Shown here: one piece after another, positions 7,910 to 16,359 of the stretch
Layout: every line of letters begins with the position of its first letter
Numbering within the stretch: the stretch's first letter is position 1
NCBI GenBank assembly: GCA_020849175.1
Contig: JADLGR010000059.1
Span: 1-36,763 of the forward strand
Length of the DNA: 36,763 bases
Direction: 5' to 3'
Source of the DNA: Deltaproteobacteria bacterium
GTDB lineage: Bacteria; Myxococcota_A; UBA9160
Notes under the pieces: model-generated
Databases searched by the model: none
What the model was told of the DNA's origin: nothing
What the model saw: the letters and a program-made list of their open reading frames with translations, nothing else
Translations under genes and position numbers: made by a program

Positions 7910-8331
7910 CGATCGTCTCGCGGCACGCCGGCGAAGTAGCGCAGCAGATCGGTTTCGGTGAGCAGACCGACCAGGGTCTGCCCAGCCATCACGGGCAGGC
8001 AGCCGATCCTGCGCTCCGCCATCACCAGCGCCGCGTGCTCGACCGGGGCATCGGCCTCGATCACCACGGGTGGTGCGGACATCACACGAGCGATCTCGAC
8101 GCCGTTCAAGAACGCACGGCGCTCGTTCGGGTCGAAGCCGGTCAGGTTCGAGAGCGAAGCGCGCAGCAGGTCTCGCTCTGAAACCACGCCCACGAGCTGC
8201 CCGCCTTGCACCACGGGCATGTGGCGCACGCGCCCCAGCGTCATGATATCTTCGACCGTCGACAGACGATCGCTGGCGCCGATCGTGACGATCTTCTCCT
8301 GCATCAGGTCACGGACGCGCGTCTGGCCCAC
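7906..8331 (-). CDS. Tandem CBS-domain protein
   Basis: 141 aa, GTG start (MGQTRVRDLM). Two CBS motifs form one Bateman module: residues about 5-60 (LMQEKIVTIGASDRLSTVEDIMT to LVGVVSERDLLR) and 80-135 (VMSAPPVVIEADAPVEHAALVM to LVGLLTETDLLRYF). Stand-alone CBS pairs bind adenine nucleotides and act as energy or redox sensors; no effector domain is attached. An alternative ATG sits at DLM. The stop codon overlaps the GMC stop in a shared CTAG. Its start lies only 16 bp from the divergent ATG at 8348, so the two 5' ends must share or overlap promoters. Confidence 0.9.
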   Translation of the reverse strand: MGQTRVRDLMQEKIVTIGASDRLSTVEDIMTLGRVRHMPVVQGGQLVGVVSERDLLRASLSNLTGFDPNERRAFLNGVEIARVMSAPPVVIEADAPVEHAALVMAERRIGCLPVMAGQTLVGLLTETDLLRYFAGVPRDDR

Positions 8332-8347
8332 GGCGGGAGTCTACTTC

Positions 8348-8788
8348 ATGGCGGCGGCGCAGGGAAAACGAAAACGGAGCGCCGGGCGCAGGGCGCGCTC
8401 CGCGAGCGAGTCGGATCCGGTCACGCCGTACTCCGGCAGCCCGCCTTCCGGCCTGCCCGATTTGCTGCGCCGAGTGATCACGACCGGGCTCTCGGGGCTG
8501 TTCACGACGAACGAGGTCGTGCGCCGTGCCGTGGGCGAGGCGATGCCGCGGGAATGGGTCGATTTCGCCGTCGACCAGAGCGAGCGGACGCGCGCAGAGT
8601 TCATCGAGCGGCTGGCCGGCGAGCTCGCGCGCACGCTCGAGAGTCTCGAGCTGGTGGAGATGGCCGAGCGCCTTCTCGACGGAAGGACGATCGAGGTCCG
8701 GGCCCAGATCCAGCTCCTCCCGCGCGAGGGCAAGCTCGCGACGCGACGGCTCGACGTCGCGATGGGACGCGCCGGAGGCAAGCGGTGA
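8348..8788 (+). CDS. Conserved hypothetical protein, phasin-like helical
   Basis: 146 aa. ATG with GGGAG 9 nt upstream. A basic, low-complexity N-terminus (residues 1-32, KRKRSAGRRARS) precedes an alpha-helical core: LLRRVITTGLSGLFTTNEVVRRAVGEAMPREWVDF, then QSERTRAEFIERLAGELARTLES, ending in IEVRAQIQLLP. From memory, this pattern resembles a small protein family common in deltaproteobacteria that is often annotated as hypothetical or phasin/PhaF-like; I cannot confirm that without a search. No signal peptide or transmembrane segment. The stop overlaps the GTG of the next gene (GTGA), so it is the first gene of a coupled set with the membrane protein and the AarF-like kinase. Function unknown. 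Confidence 0.8.
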   Translation: MAAAQGKRKRSAGRRARSASESDPVTPYSGSPPSGLPDLLRRVITTGLSGLFTTNEVVRRAVGEAMPREWVDFAVDQSERTRAEFIERLAGELARTLESLELVEMAERLLDGRTIEVRAQIQLLPREGKLATRRLDVAMGRAGGKR

Positions 8789-10125
8789 CGGCCGCCAACG
8801 CAGCCGCGACCGTTCGCCGCCGATCGTTCACGCTGCTCGGATGGGCTCTGCTCGTCGTCTCGATCGCCTACGCGATCGTGATCCACAATGGTGTCGGCGC
8901 ATCGGGCCGAGGCCCGATCACGCACTGGTGGCAGCCGCGCGGCCTGTTCTTCACGTGGGAGTCGTTCGATTCCCTGCTGGCGAATCCCACGCTCGCGACG
9001 ATCGTCCTCGCGATACCCGCCTTCGTGCTCGTGATCGCGATCGCTGCGACGACGCGGTCGGCCGTCGCGACGATGCTCGGGCTCGCTGCGGCGGGTCTCG
9101 TGGTCCTGTGCTGCTTCTACGGCCTCGGCGATGGGCGTCGCGCGGTGTGGGGCTTCTTCGGATGGCGGGGATCGAGCGTCATGGCGCTGTTCTCGCTCGC
9201 GCTGGCGGCGGCGCTCATGGCGCCGTTCTTCGCGCGGCGCTGGCTCGCGCACGGCTGGCCGGCGCGCGTTCTTCTCTATGCCCCCGTCGCCTTCGTCGTG
9301 ATGCTCACGATCCGCGACGTCACCGGCACCGACCCTTCACTTCCCTTCGCGATCTCGCCCTGGCCGGTCGTCTCGATGTTCGGCATCGAGATCGGCGACG
9401 CCGGCGTAGCCGCGCTGCTCGCGATGCTCGGCCTCGACCTGGCGGCGGCCGGACTGATCGGGCAGCGACGGATCATGGGCGGCCTCGTCTGCGGTCTGCT
9501 CTCGGTCCTGATCCCGATCGGGATCTTCGGATTCGGACTTGGTCTCGGGGTCGGCCTGCTGGCGCTCGTCGTGGCGAGCGCCGCCATGGCGCTCTGGCTC
9601 GCGCGCGACGACACTGCCGGAGACGGCGGAGCGTCGCCCCTTCTTCCGGCTGCACGCTCGGTGACCCTCGGTGCTGCGCTCGTCGCGGTGCCGATCCTCG
9701 GCGGCCAGCTTCTCGTCTCGTACGACTACGAGACCACGCGCAACCGGCAGGCAAAGCAGATCATCGACGCCCTCGATGCGTACCATGCGCGGGAGTCGGC
9801 CTATCCCGATTCGCTCGCCGACCTCGTCGCGTCGAAGGACCTGCCGGCGATCCCCGACCCTCGAGTCGGCTTCGGCTTCTTCGAAGCGCCGCGCTTCACG
9901 TACCAGAGCTTCGGCACCAACTACATGCTCGAGTTCTCCGCGCCGCGGTGGGTGCAGTGCGCCTACAGCCCACCGTATCCCGACGAAGGCGGAGGTTCTC
10001 TCGGTGCAATCGGCAACGACGCACCGGCAGGGCCCTTCGAAGCTCGTGCTGCCGAGACCGCGACGTCCGAGCCTGGCGAGCCGGGAAGCTGGTCGTGCCC
10101 GCAGAAGCCGCCGGAGCTCTGGTAG
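8785..10125 (+). CDS. Polytopic membrane protein with pseudopilin-like C-terminal domain, unknown function
   Basis: 446 aa from the GTG at 8785; the track merges it into a longer frame. About nine hydrophobic segments are visible between residues 14 and 320: SFTLLGWALLVVSIAYAIVI, then groups near 70-90, 97-115, 131-150, 163-178, 208-228, two in the Gly-rich GIFGFGLGLGVGLLALVV region, and a last one at VTLGAALVAVPILGGQLLV. The tail (about 325-446) begins NRQAKQIIDALDAYHARESAYP and continues DSLADLV, the look of the soluble part of type II secretion pseudopilins, and ends in a Pro/Glu-rich stretch with two Cys. The tail would be extracytoplasmic. Coupled by GTGA to the preceding gene and 2 bp before aarF. 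I do not recognise the full-length family. Confidence 0.85.
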   Translation: MTAANAAATVRRRSFTLLGWALLVVSIAYAIVIHNGVGASGRGPITHWWQPRGLFFTWESFDSLLANPTLATIVLAIPAFVLVIAIAATTRSAVATMLGLAAAGLVVLCCFYGLGDGRRAVWGFFGWRGSSVMALFSLALAAALMAPFFARRWLAHGWPARVLLYAPVAFVVMLTIRDVTGTDPSLPFAISPWPVVSMFGIEIGDAGVAALLAMLGLDLAAAGLIGQRRIMGGLVCGLLSVLIPIGIFGFGLGLGVGLLALVVASAAMALWLARDDTAGDGGASPLLPAARSVTLGAALVAVPILGGQLLVSYDYETTRNRQAKQIIDALDAYHARESAYPDSLADLVASKDLPAIPDPRVGFGFFEAPRFTYQSFGTNYMLEFSAPRWVQCAYSPPYPDEGGGSLGAIGNDAPAGPFEARAAETATSEPGEPGSWSCPQKPPELW

Positions 10126-10127
10126 GA

Positions 10128-11450
10128 ATGGAGTCGATCTCGGCACGCGAGCGCGTGTATCGCGCGCGTCGCATCGGGACGACCTTCGGCCGCGTCTATC
10201 TCGGAATCAAGGCGAACCAGCTCGTGCAGGCGCGGTGGCATCCCGCCGACATGCGAGAGCGCTGGTCGCGCTTCAACCGGCGCAGCGCCGAGTCGATCTA
10301 CGACGCGGCCGTCGAGCTGCGCGGCCTCGTCCTCAAAGGCTGCCAGTTCCTCGGCTCGCGCAGCGACGTGTTGCCCCGGGAGTACGTCGAGGTGCTCTCG
10401 AAGCTCCAGGACCGCGTACCGCCGAAGCCCTTCTCGGTGGTGCGCCGGACGGTCGAGCGCGAGCTCCGCCGGCCGATCGAGGACGTGTTCGAGGAGTTCT
10501 CGGTCTCGCCCATCGCGTCGGCGTCGCTGGCACAGGTGCACGCCGCGCGCCTGCGAGGCGGTGAGCGCGTGGCGGTGAAGGTGCAGTACCCGGAGGTCGC
10601 GGCGCTCGTGCGCAGCGACCTCGCGAACCTGCGGCTCCTGTTCCGCGCGATCGACGTGATCGAACGAAAGATCGACCTCATGCCGCTCATCGACGAGCTG
10701 GGAACGCACGTTCCACGCGAGCTCGACTTCGTGAGCGAAGCCGACAACGCGGAGCGCTCAGCGAAGCAGCTCTCGCAGCGCACCGACGTACGGATTCCAC
10801 GCATCCATCGCGAGTGGACGACGCGCCGCGTCCTCGTGATGGAGTTCGTCGATGGCATCAAGATCACCGACGTCGCTGCGCTGCGCGCGGCCGGTATCGA
10901 CGTGCAGCGCGTGGTGCAGACGCTGATCGAGGTCTACTGCGAGCAGGTGCTCGTCCACGGCTTCTTCCACGCCGACCCGCACCCCGGGAACCTCCTCGTC
11001 GAGCCCGGAACCGCGCGACTCGTGATGCTCGACTTCGGACTCGCGAAGGAGCTTCCGCCGGGATTCCGCGAGGCGGTGGTTCGCGTCGCCGCCGCGCTGC
11101 TGAAGGACGATGCCGACGGGCTCGCCGCCGCGCTCTTCGACATGGGCTTCGAGACGCGGACGGGCGCACGGGGTGCGCTCGCGCCAGCCGCCCGGTTCTT
11201 CCTCGACTTCGCGGCACGCTTTCGCGAGCAGCCATTCGTGAACCCCCGAATGTTCGAGCAGCTCGGCGAAGAGATGCCAGAGATGATCCGTGAGAACCCG
11301 ATCGTCCGGGTTCCGAGCCACATCGTCCTCATCGGCCGCGTCCTCGGCCTGCTCTCCGGCGTGAGTCGCTCACTCGGCTCGCGCGCCGATCTGCTGCGAA
11401 CGCTCCTGCCCTATGCGCTCGGCCAGCGGGGTGCGGCCCCGCCGGCCTGA
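10128..11450 (+). CDS. ABC1/AarF/UbiB-family atypical kinase
   Basis: 440 aa from the ATG at 10128, shown in the track only as the tail of a 974-aa frame. UbiB/COQ8-type protein-kinase-like fold, linked to quinone or lipid metabolism at membranes. The Ala-rich loop ASASLAQVHAA (130-140), VAVKVQ (K151), HADPHPGN (281-288) and DFG (302-304) are all present, so ATP binding is plausible. The family signature KxGQ reads KGCQ (70-73) within LVLKGCQFLGSRSDVLPREY; Lys and Gln keep their spacing but the Gly moves. No C-terminal transmembrane pair is obvious. No ubiquinone genes are nearby; it sits between a membrane protein and a luciferase-like enzyme, the latter joined by a TGATG overlap. Confidence 0.93.
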   Translation: MESISARERVYRARRIGTTFGRVYLGIKANQLVQARWHPADMRERWSRFNRRSAESIYDAAVELRGLVLKGCQFLGSRSDVLPREYVEVLSKLQDRVPPKPFSVVRRTVERELRRPIEDVFEEFSVSPIASASLAQVHAARLRGGERVAVKVQYPEVAALVRSDLANLRLLFRAIDVIERKIDLMPLIDELGTHVPRELDFVSEADNAERSAKQLSQRTDVRIPRIHREWTTRRVLVMEFVDGIKITDVAALRAAGIDVQRVVQTLIEVYCEQVLVHGFFHADPHPGNLLVEPGTARLVMLDFGLAKELPPGFREAVVRVAAALLKDDADGLAAALFDMGFETRTGARGALAPAARFFLDFAARFREQPFVNPRMFEQLGEEMPEMIRENPIVRVPSHIVLIGRVLGLLSGVSRSLGSRADLLRTLLPYALGQRGAAPPA

Positions 11451-12418
11451 TGCTGCGCCTTGGCCTCGCACTCGGCGGTGCGTCCGATGCCGTGGGATGG
11501 CGCCGGCTTCTCGCGCGCGCCGAGCACGCGGAGCGTCTCGGCCTGCACTCGGTGTGGGTGCCGGAGATGCACTTTCGCCCCGGAGCGATGTCCTCGCCGC
11601 TCCTCGCACTCTCGGCCATTGCGGCGCGGACGCGCCGGCTCCGGCTCGGAACGACGTCGCTCTTGCTCCCGATCCACCATCCGCTGCGGATCGCCGAAGA
11701 GGTGGCGGCGCTCGACGCGCTCTCCTGCGGCCGCGTCGAGCTCGGCCTCGGTCGCGGCTTCGCACCGGCCGTGCTCGAGACGTTCGGCGTCGAGGCCCGC
11801 GAGAAGCGCGACCGCTTCGACGATGCGCTGGCCGCGATCCTCGACGCCTGGGAGGCTGCCGAGCGTGCGACGCCCGGCGCGCGTCCGGCGCTTCGGCCCG
11901 TGCAGCGCCCGCATCCACCGCTGCTCGTCGCTGCCTTCGGCCGCAAGGGGCTGGTCCAGGCGGCGCGACACGGCCTTCCCTATCTCGCGTCACCGATCGA
12001 AACGCTCGACGCGCTCGCCGAGAACTTCTCGCTGCATCGCGCTGCGCTCCCGGCACACGTCGACCCCGCGCGGCTGCCCGTCCCCATCATGCGGACCGTC
12101 TTCGTCGCGCGCGACGACGCCCGGGCACGCTCCGTACGCGCCAGCCTCGCCCACGAGAGTGCCCGGATCCCGCGCGGCCTGCCTCCAGTGCTCGCCCGCG
12201 CCGCCGCCGAGGACGTCTCGGAACGCTCGCTGATCGGCACGGCGCCCGCGGTGCTCGATCTGATCGCGCGCTACCGCGAACGGCTCGGCATGGACCTGCT
12301 GATCGTTCGGTCCGATCCGGCGGGCGTCTTGCCCGAGGAGGCGCAAGAATCGCTCGAGCGTCTCACGGACGAAATCCTTCCGGCCCTGGCCTCGCGCGCG
12401 AGCGGAGCGCCGCTGTAG
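11450..12418 (+). CDS. LLM-class flavin-dependent oxidoreductase (luciferase-like)
   Basis: 322 aa. ATG overlaps the AarF-like stop by one base (TGATG). Bacterial-luciferase-like TIM barrel that uses FMNH2 or F420. Visible are AEHAERLGLHSVWVPEMHF (24-42), TRRLRLGTTSLLLPIHHPLRIAEE and the family strand GRVELGLGRGF, followed by FGVEAREKRDRFDDAL. This subgroup usually oxygenates or dehydrogenates small organic substrates; the substrate cannot be predicted, and no F420 gene is in view. The C-terminus (QESLERLTDEILPAL) is typical of the family. Genetic coupling with the kinase-like gene suggests shared expression rather than a known pathway. Confidence 0.92.
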   Translation: MLRLGLALGGASDAVGWRRLLARAEHAERLGLHSVWVPEMHFRPGAMSSPLLALSAIAARTRRLRLGTTSLLLPIHHPLRIAEEVAALDALSCGRVELGLGRGFAPAVLETFGVEAREKRDRFDDALAAILDAWEAAERATPGARPALRPVQRPHPPLLVAAFGRKGLVQAARHGLPYLASPIETLDALAENFSLHRAALPAHVDPARLPVPIMRTVFVARDDARARSVRASLAHESARIPRGLPPVLARAAAEDVSERSLIGTAPAVLDLIARYRERLGMDLLIVRSDPAGVLPEEAQESLERLTDEILPALASRASGAPL

Positions 12419-12444
12419 GCTCTCGGGGCACGCCGGAGTCCACC

Positions 12445-12681
12445 ATGGTGAAGCTACGCATCGACTTCGAGTTCCCGTCGCGCCTGTGGTGGGAGAGCGG
12501 CGGCCAGGACCTCTGGGACGGAATCGCCGAAGGCTTCGACGGCAGCTCCGTCGTCGTCGACGAGAGCGTCGCCGAGTCGTGGATCGCCGAGGCCGAGCAG
12601 ATCCCCGGGTGGGACGATGGCCACGAGTACGCACCGCACCCTGTACTGATGGCGCCGCTCGAAGAAGAAGACGAGCTCTAG
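12445..12681 (+). CDS. Small acidic hypothetical protein
   Basis: 78 aa from an ATG with CGGAG about 8 nt upstream. Begins MVKLRIDFEFPSRLWWESGG and ends LEEEDEL; strongly acidic, Trp-rich, no signal peptide or membrane segment. No Cys or obvious metal motif. I do not recognise a family. It follows the luciferase-like gene by 26 bp and is convergent with the DUF4177-like gene, 22 bp away. Coding is supported by the ribosome-binding site, the operon-like spacing and the filled frame, not by homology. Confidence 0.65.
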   Translation: MVKLRIDFEFPSRLWWESGGQDLWDGIAEGFDGSSVVVDESVAESWIAEAEQIPGWDDGHEYAPHPVLMAPLEEEDEL

Positions 12682-12703
12682 CCGGCTGAACGCCGCCCTG
12701 GGT

Positions 12704-12877
12704 CTACGCTTCGCCCTCGCGCGTGAAGATCACGAATGCCATACCGGGCCGCTTCGACGATTCACGCATCGCGAACTGGATGCCGTCGAGGTGCCAGCCC
12801 TTCTCAGTCCACTCGTTGAGGACGCGCTCGAGCTCTTCTTCGGTCACGGTGTTCGTCTCGACCACCTTGTACTGCAT
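12704..12877 (-). CDS. DUF4177-like small protein
   Basis: 57 aa, too short for the supplied track; found by reading the minus strand. Sequence begins MQYKVVETNTVTEEELERVL, then NEWTEKGWHLDGIQFAMRES, and ends MAFVIFTREGEA. The pattern (Y-K-V-V-E at the N-terminus, a helix ending in LNEWTEKGWHLD, then a strand F-V-I-F-T-R) matches the small DUF4177 family of unknown function. It starts 7 bp after the hemB stop with GAGG upstream, so it is the last gene of the haem operon. The stop TAG lies 22 bp from the convergent acidic-protein gene. Confidence 0.8.
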   Translation of the reverse strand: MQYKVVETNTVTEEELERVLNEWTEKGWHLDGIQFAMRESSKRPGMAFVIFTREGEA

Positions 12878-12884
12878 CGCGCGC

Positions 12885-13859
12885 TCAGCCTCGCATCCGC
12901 GCCGCGACGTCCTTCGCGGCGTACGTGAGAATCAGGTCGGCCCCCGCCCGCTTGATCGAGAGGAGCGCCTCGTCCATTGCACGCGGGCCGTCGATCCAGC
13001 CGCGCTCGGCGGCCGCATGGATCATCGCGTACTCGCCCGACACCTGATACGCGGCGATCGGCACGTCGAACTCGCGCCTCGCGTCGGCGAGCACGTCGAG
13101 ACACAGGAGCGCCGGCTTGACCATCAGCAGATCGGCGCCCTCGGCGAGGTCGAGGCGCATCTCGCGCAGCGCTTCGCGCCGGTTCGACGGATCCATCTGG
13201 TAGGCGCGGCGGTCACCGAAGGCGGGTGCGCTCTCGGCTGCGTCGCGGAAGGGCCCGTAGTACGCGCTCGCGTACTTGGCAGCGTACGCGAGGATGGGCA
13301 CCTGCTCGAAGCCGCTCGTGTCGAGAGTGCGGCGGATCGCTCCCACGCGGCCGTCCATCATGTCGGACGGAGCCACGACGTCGGCTCCGGCGCGCGCGTG
13401 CGAGAGCGCCGCGGCAGCGATGCGTTCGAGCGATGCATCGTTCACGACTTCACCGTTCTCGACGATTCCGCAATGTCCGTGATCCGTGTACTCACACAGA
13501 CACACGTCGGTGATGACACACAGCTCGGGCGCAGCCTGCTTCACGGCCGCCACGGCGCGCTGAACGACTCCGCCCGGGTCGTCCGCGCCGGAGCCGCGCG
13601 CGTCCTTCACGGCCGGGATTCCGAACAGGAGGACCGCGGGAATCCCGAGATCGGCAACGAGCTTCGCCTCCGACGCGAGCGCGTCGACGCTGAAGCGAAA
13701 CACGCCGGGCATCGAGGCCACCGCCTCGTGAATCCCGCGCCCTTCGACGACGAAGAGCGGCAGAGCGAGGTCGTCTCGCGCGACCCGCGTCTCGGACACC
13801 ATTCGCCGAAGCGTCTCGGTCCGCCGTAGCCGGCGCGGTCGCACCGCCGGAAAGCTCAT
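12885..13859 (-). CDS. hemB: Delta-aminolevulinic acid dehydratase (porphobilinogen synthase)
   Basis: 324 aa. Condenses two 5-aminolevulinate molecules to porphobilinogen. The two Schiff-base lysines are K195 in [17 protein letters not shown] and K248 in LLMVKPAL. The metal site reads [14 protein letters not shown] with C120, C122 and C130, the three-Cys zinc type rather than the Asp-rich magnesium type. [12 protein letters not shown] is the octamer/allosteric region. The ATG at 13859 overlaps the cobA-hemD stop (ATGA), so it is translated from the haem operon mRNA. The track frame 12885-14384 extends upstream through cobA-hemD and is not real there. Confidence 0.97.
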   Translation of the reverse strand: MSFPAVRPRRLRRTETLRRMVSETRVARDDLALPLFVVEGRGIHEAVASMPGVFRFSVDALASEAKLVADLGIPAVLLFGIPAVKDARGSGADDPGGVVQRAVAAVKQAAPELCVITDVCLCEYTDHGHCGIVENGEVVNDASLERIAAAALSHARAGADVVAPSDMMDGRVGAIRRTLDTSGFEQVPILAYAAKYASAYYGPFRDAAESAPAFGDRRAYQMDPSNRREALREMRLDLAEGADLLMVKPALLCLDVLADARREFDVPIAAYQVSGEYAMIHAAAERGWIDGPRAMDEALLSIKRAGADLILTYAAKDVAARMRG

Positions 13860-15409
13860 GCCTGTCCTCCTGTGCGCCCTTCGTGGCCAGCGAAGTGAGC
13901 GGCCAGCGCTTCGACGAGCGTCGCACCGCCCGCGCGCGGCGCCACCACCTGCGGCGCGAGACCGGCCTCGCGCAGCGCCCCTGCCGTCACGGGCCCGATC
14001 GCCGCGATCACGGCGCGCGTGGCCGCCGCTCGCGCGGCTGCGTCGAGCTGCTCGCAGAAGTGCCGCACGGTCGATGGGCTCGTGAACGTGATCACGTCGA
14101 GACGGCCCGCGGCCAGCTCCGCGCGCAGCCAGTCGGTGTCCACCGGCGCCGGGGCGGGCCTGTAGAGGTCGACGACGTCGACCCGTGCGCCGCGCGCGCG
14201 CAGCCCCTCGGGAAGCACGTCGCGTGCGGACGCCGAACGCGGCAGCAGGAAGCTGCGTCCGGCGGGCGGGAGCCAGGCATCGAGCGCTTCGAGCAGACCC
14301 TCGGCATCGAAGCGCTCGAACGGAACGACGTGGACGGCGAGTCCGGCGGCGGTGGCCGCCTCGGCGGTCGCCGGCCCGACGCACGCGATGCGAATGCCCT
14401 CGCGCGCGAGGACCGTTCCGCGCGCCGCCGCTCGCGCGACGAAGAGACGAACGGCGTTGGCGCTCGTGAAGATCAGTACGTCGTACGCGGCGAGGTCCCC
14501 GAGCGCGCGGTCGAGATCGCGCGTGTCCTCACAGGGAACGATACGAAGCAGCGGAAGCGCGACGGGCTCGGCGCCGGCTCCGCGCAGCGCCTCCATGAGC
14601 GCGCCGGCCTGATCCTCGGACCGCGTCACGAGAACGCGAAGGCCAAAGAGCGGACGCCGCTCGTACCACGCGAGACTGGCGCGCAGACGAACGACGTCGC
14701 CGACGATGACCGTCACCGGCGCCGCGATCCCCTCCTGCCGAACGCGTGCCGCCAGCTCACCGAGCGGCGCCACGATGACGCGCTGGCGCGGAGTCGTTGC
14801 GTCTGCGATGGCAGCCGCGGGCGTCGTGGGTGCGCGGCCGCTGGCGACCAGCTCGGACGCAACGGCGCCCAGGTTCTTGAGACCCATCAGGATCACGAGC
14901 GTATCGGCGCTCTGCGCCAGCTCCTTCCAGTGCGTCCGCGCTGCCGGATTCGCCGGATCCTCGTGACCCGTCGTCACGGCGAACGAGGTCGCGTGGCGCC
15001 GATCGGTGACGGGGATGCCGGCATAGGCCGCTGCCGCGATCGCCGCGCTCACGCCCGGGACCACCTCGAATGCGACCCCCGCCGCGGCGCACGCGCTCGC
15101 CTCTTCGCCACCGCGACCGAAGACGAACGGGTCGCCGCCCTTGAGCCGAACGACGGTCTTGCCGTCGAGGGCGAGGCGGACGATCAGCGCAGTCGTCTCC
15201 TCGAACGAGCGGCCGGCCGCCTCGTGCCCGCGTCGTCCCGCGGCGATTCGCTCGGCGCCGGCCGGCGCGAGCGCGAGTAGCTCCGGCGCCGCGAGCGCGT
15301 CGTAGACGACGGCGTCGGCCGACCGAAGGGCCTGCGCGCCCCGCAGCGTCAGAAGACCCGGGTCGCCGGGTCCGGCACCGACCAGCAGCACGCGCCCGCA
15401 CGGCTTCAT
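13856..15409 (-). CDS. Fused uroporphyrinogen-III C-methyltransferase / uroporphyrinogen-III synthase (CobA-HemD)
   Basis: 517 aa from [20 protein letters not shown]; the 815-aa track frame enters from hemC sequence upstream. The N-terminal domain (1-250) is a SAM-dependent methyltransferase: [16 protein letters not shown] (11-26), [14 protein letters not shown] (90-103), [19 protein letters not shown] (118-135), making precorrin-2 for siroheme or B12. The C-terminal domain (about 253-517) is Hem[32 protein letters not shown] and [11 protein letters not shown], which closes and inverts ring D of hydroxymethylbilane. Such fusions are known in several anaerobe and deltaproteobacterial lineages. 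It is joined to hemC and hemB by ATGA overlaps, so substrate could pass from HemC directly to this protein. Confidence 0.96.
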   Translation of the reverse strand: MKPCGRVLLVGAGPGDPGLLTLRGAQALRSADAVVYDALAAPELLALAPAGAERIAAGRRGHEAAGRSFEETTALIVRLALDGKTVVRLKGGDPFVFGRGGEEASACAAAGVAFEVVPGVSAAIAAAAYAGIPVTDRRHATSFAVTTGHEDPANPAARTHWKELAQSADTLVILMGLKNLGAVASELVASGRAPTTPAAAIADATTPRQRVIVAPLGELAARVRQEGIAAPVTVIVGDVVRLRASLAWYERRPLFGLRVLVTRSEDQAGALMEALRGAGAEPVALPLLRIVPCEDTRDLDRALGDLAAYDVLIFTSANAVRLFVARAAARGTVLAREGIRIACVGPATAEAATAAGLAVHVVPFERFDAEGLLEALDAWLPPAGRSFLLPRSASARDVLPEGLRARGARVDVVDLYRPAPAPVDTDWLRAELAAGRLDVITFTSPSTVRHFCEQLDAAARAAATRAVIAAIGPVTAGALREAGLAPQVVAPRAGGATLVEALAAHFAGHEGRTGGQA

Positions 15410-16359
15410 GCGTCGCGCGCCGCGCGCCCGGCCGTCGCCTTTGCCCGCAGCGCTTCGAGAATGGCCGCGCCCCCGGCAGCCAGCACCCGCTCGGCCGCAC
15501 GCTCGCCGGCTTGCGCGGGGGCGACGGCCGGCGCCTCGGCCTGTGCCCGCGCGAGCGCGCTTCCGTCCTCGAGCGCGAGCAGGCCACGCAGCCGAACGCG
15601 GTCCGCGGCGACCCGCTCGGCAAAGCCCGCGAGCGGAACGTTGCAGTCCCCCTCGAGCCGCACGAGAAACGCGCGCTCCGCCGCGAGCGTCGCAGCAGCA
15701 CTCGCGTCCTCGAGGGCAGCGAGATCGCACGCCAGCGACTCTCCGGCCCTCGCCTCGACAGCGAGCGTTCCCTGGCCAAGAGCGGGGAGCAGCGTCTGGA
15801 CGGCGATGCGCTCCGCGATGCGTTCGCCGAGGCCGAGGCGGTCGAGGCCGGCGCACGCGAGCACCACCGCGTCGAGCGCGTCGCTCTCGAGTCGCCGCAG
15901 CCGCGTCGGAACGTTTCCGCGCATCGGAACGATCGAGAGATCGGGACGCAGTGCGAGGATCTGCGCGGCGCGCCGCGCGCTTCCGGTCCCGATCCGCGCA
16001 CCCTTCGGCAGCGACGCGAGGCTCGCTCCCGGGCGGCGCGTCACGAGCGCGTCGCGTGGGTCGGCGCGCTCGGGAACGGCCGCCAGCACGAGGCCGGCCG
16101 CGAGCGACGCCGGAAGATCCTTTGCGCTGTGGACGGCCACGTCGGCTCGACCCTCGCGGAGCGCCTCTTCGATCTCCTTCACGAACAGGCCCTTGCCGCC
16201 CACCTCGGAGAGTCTGACGTGCTGGAGGCGGTCGCCGCTCGTCGTCACGATCACCAGCTCCGTTTGGACGCCGAGCACGGCCTCGATGCGCGCTGCCACC
16301 CATCGGGCCTGCGTGAGCGCCAGATCGCTACCGCGCGTTGCGACACGAACGAGCGTCAC
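15406..16359 (-). CDS. hemC: Porphobilinogen deaminase (hydroxymethylbilane synthase)
   Basis: 317 aa. Polymerises four porphobilinogens to hydroxymethylbilane. ATRGSDLALTQARWVA (7-22), GGKGLFVKEIEEAL (54-67), and VHSAKDLPASL (76-86) with D81 at the catalytic Asp position. The dipyrromethane cofactor Cys is C239 in LEGDCNVPLAGFA (usual form GGCQVPIGA). The ATG at 16359 overlaps the hemA stop, and the stop overlaps the cobA-hemD ATG. Length is normal for the family. Confidence 0.97.
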   Translation of the reverse strand: MTLVRVATRGSDLALTQARWVAARIEAVLGVQTELVIVTTSGDRLQHVRLSEVGGKGLFVKEIEEALREGRADVAVHSAKDLPASLAAGLVLAAVPERADPRDALVTRRPGASLASLPKGARIGTGSARRAAQILALRPDLSIVPMRGNVPTRLRRLESDALDAVVLACAGLDRLGLGERIAERIAVQTLLPALGQGTLAVEARAGESLACDLAALEDASAAATLAAERAFLVRLEGDCNVPLAGFAERVAADRVRLRGLLALEDGSALARAQAEAPAVAPAQAGERAAERVLAAGGAAILEALRAKATAGRAARDA

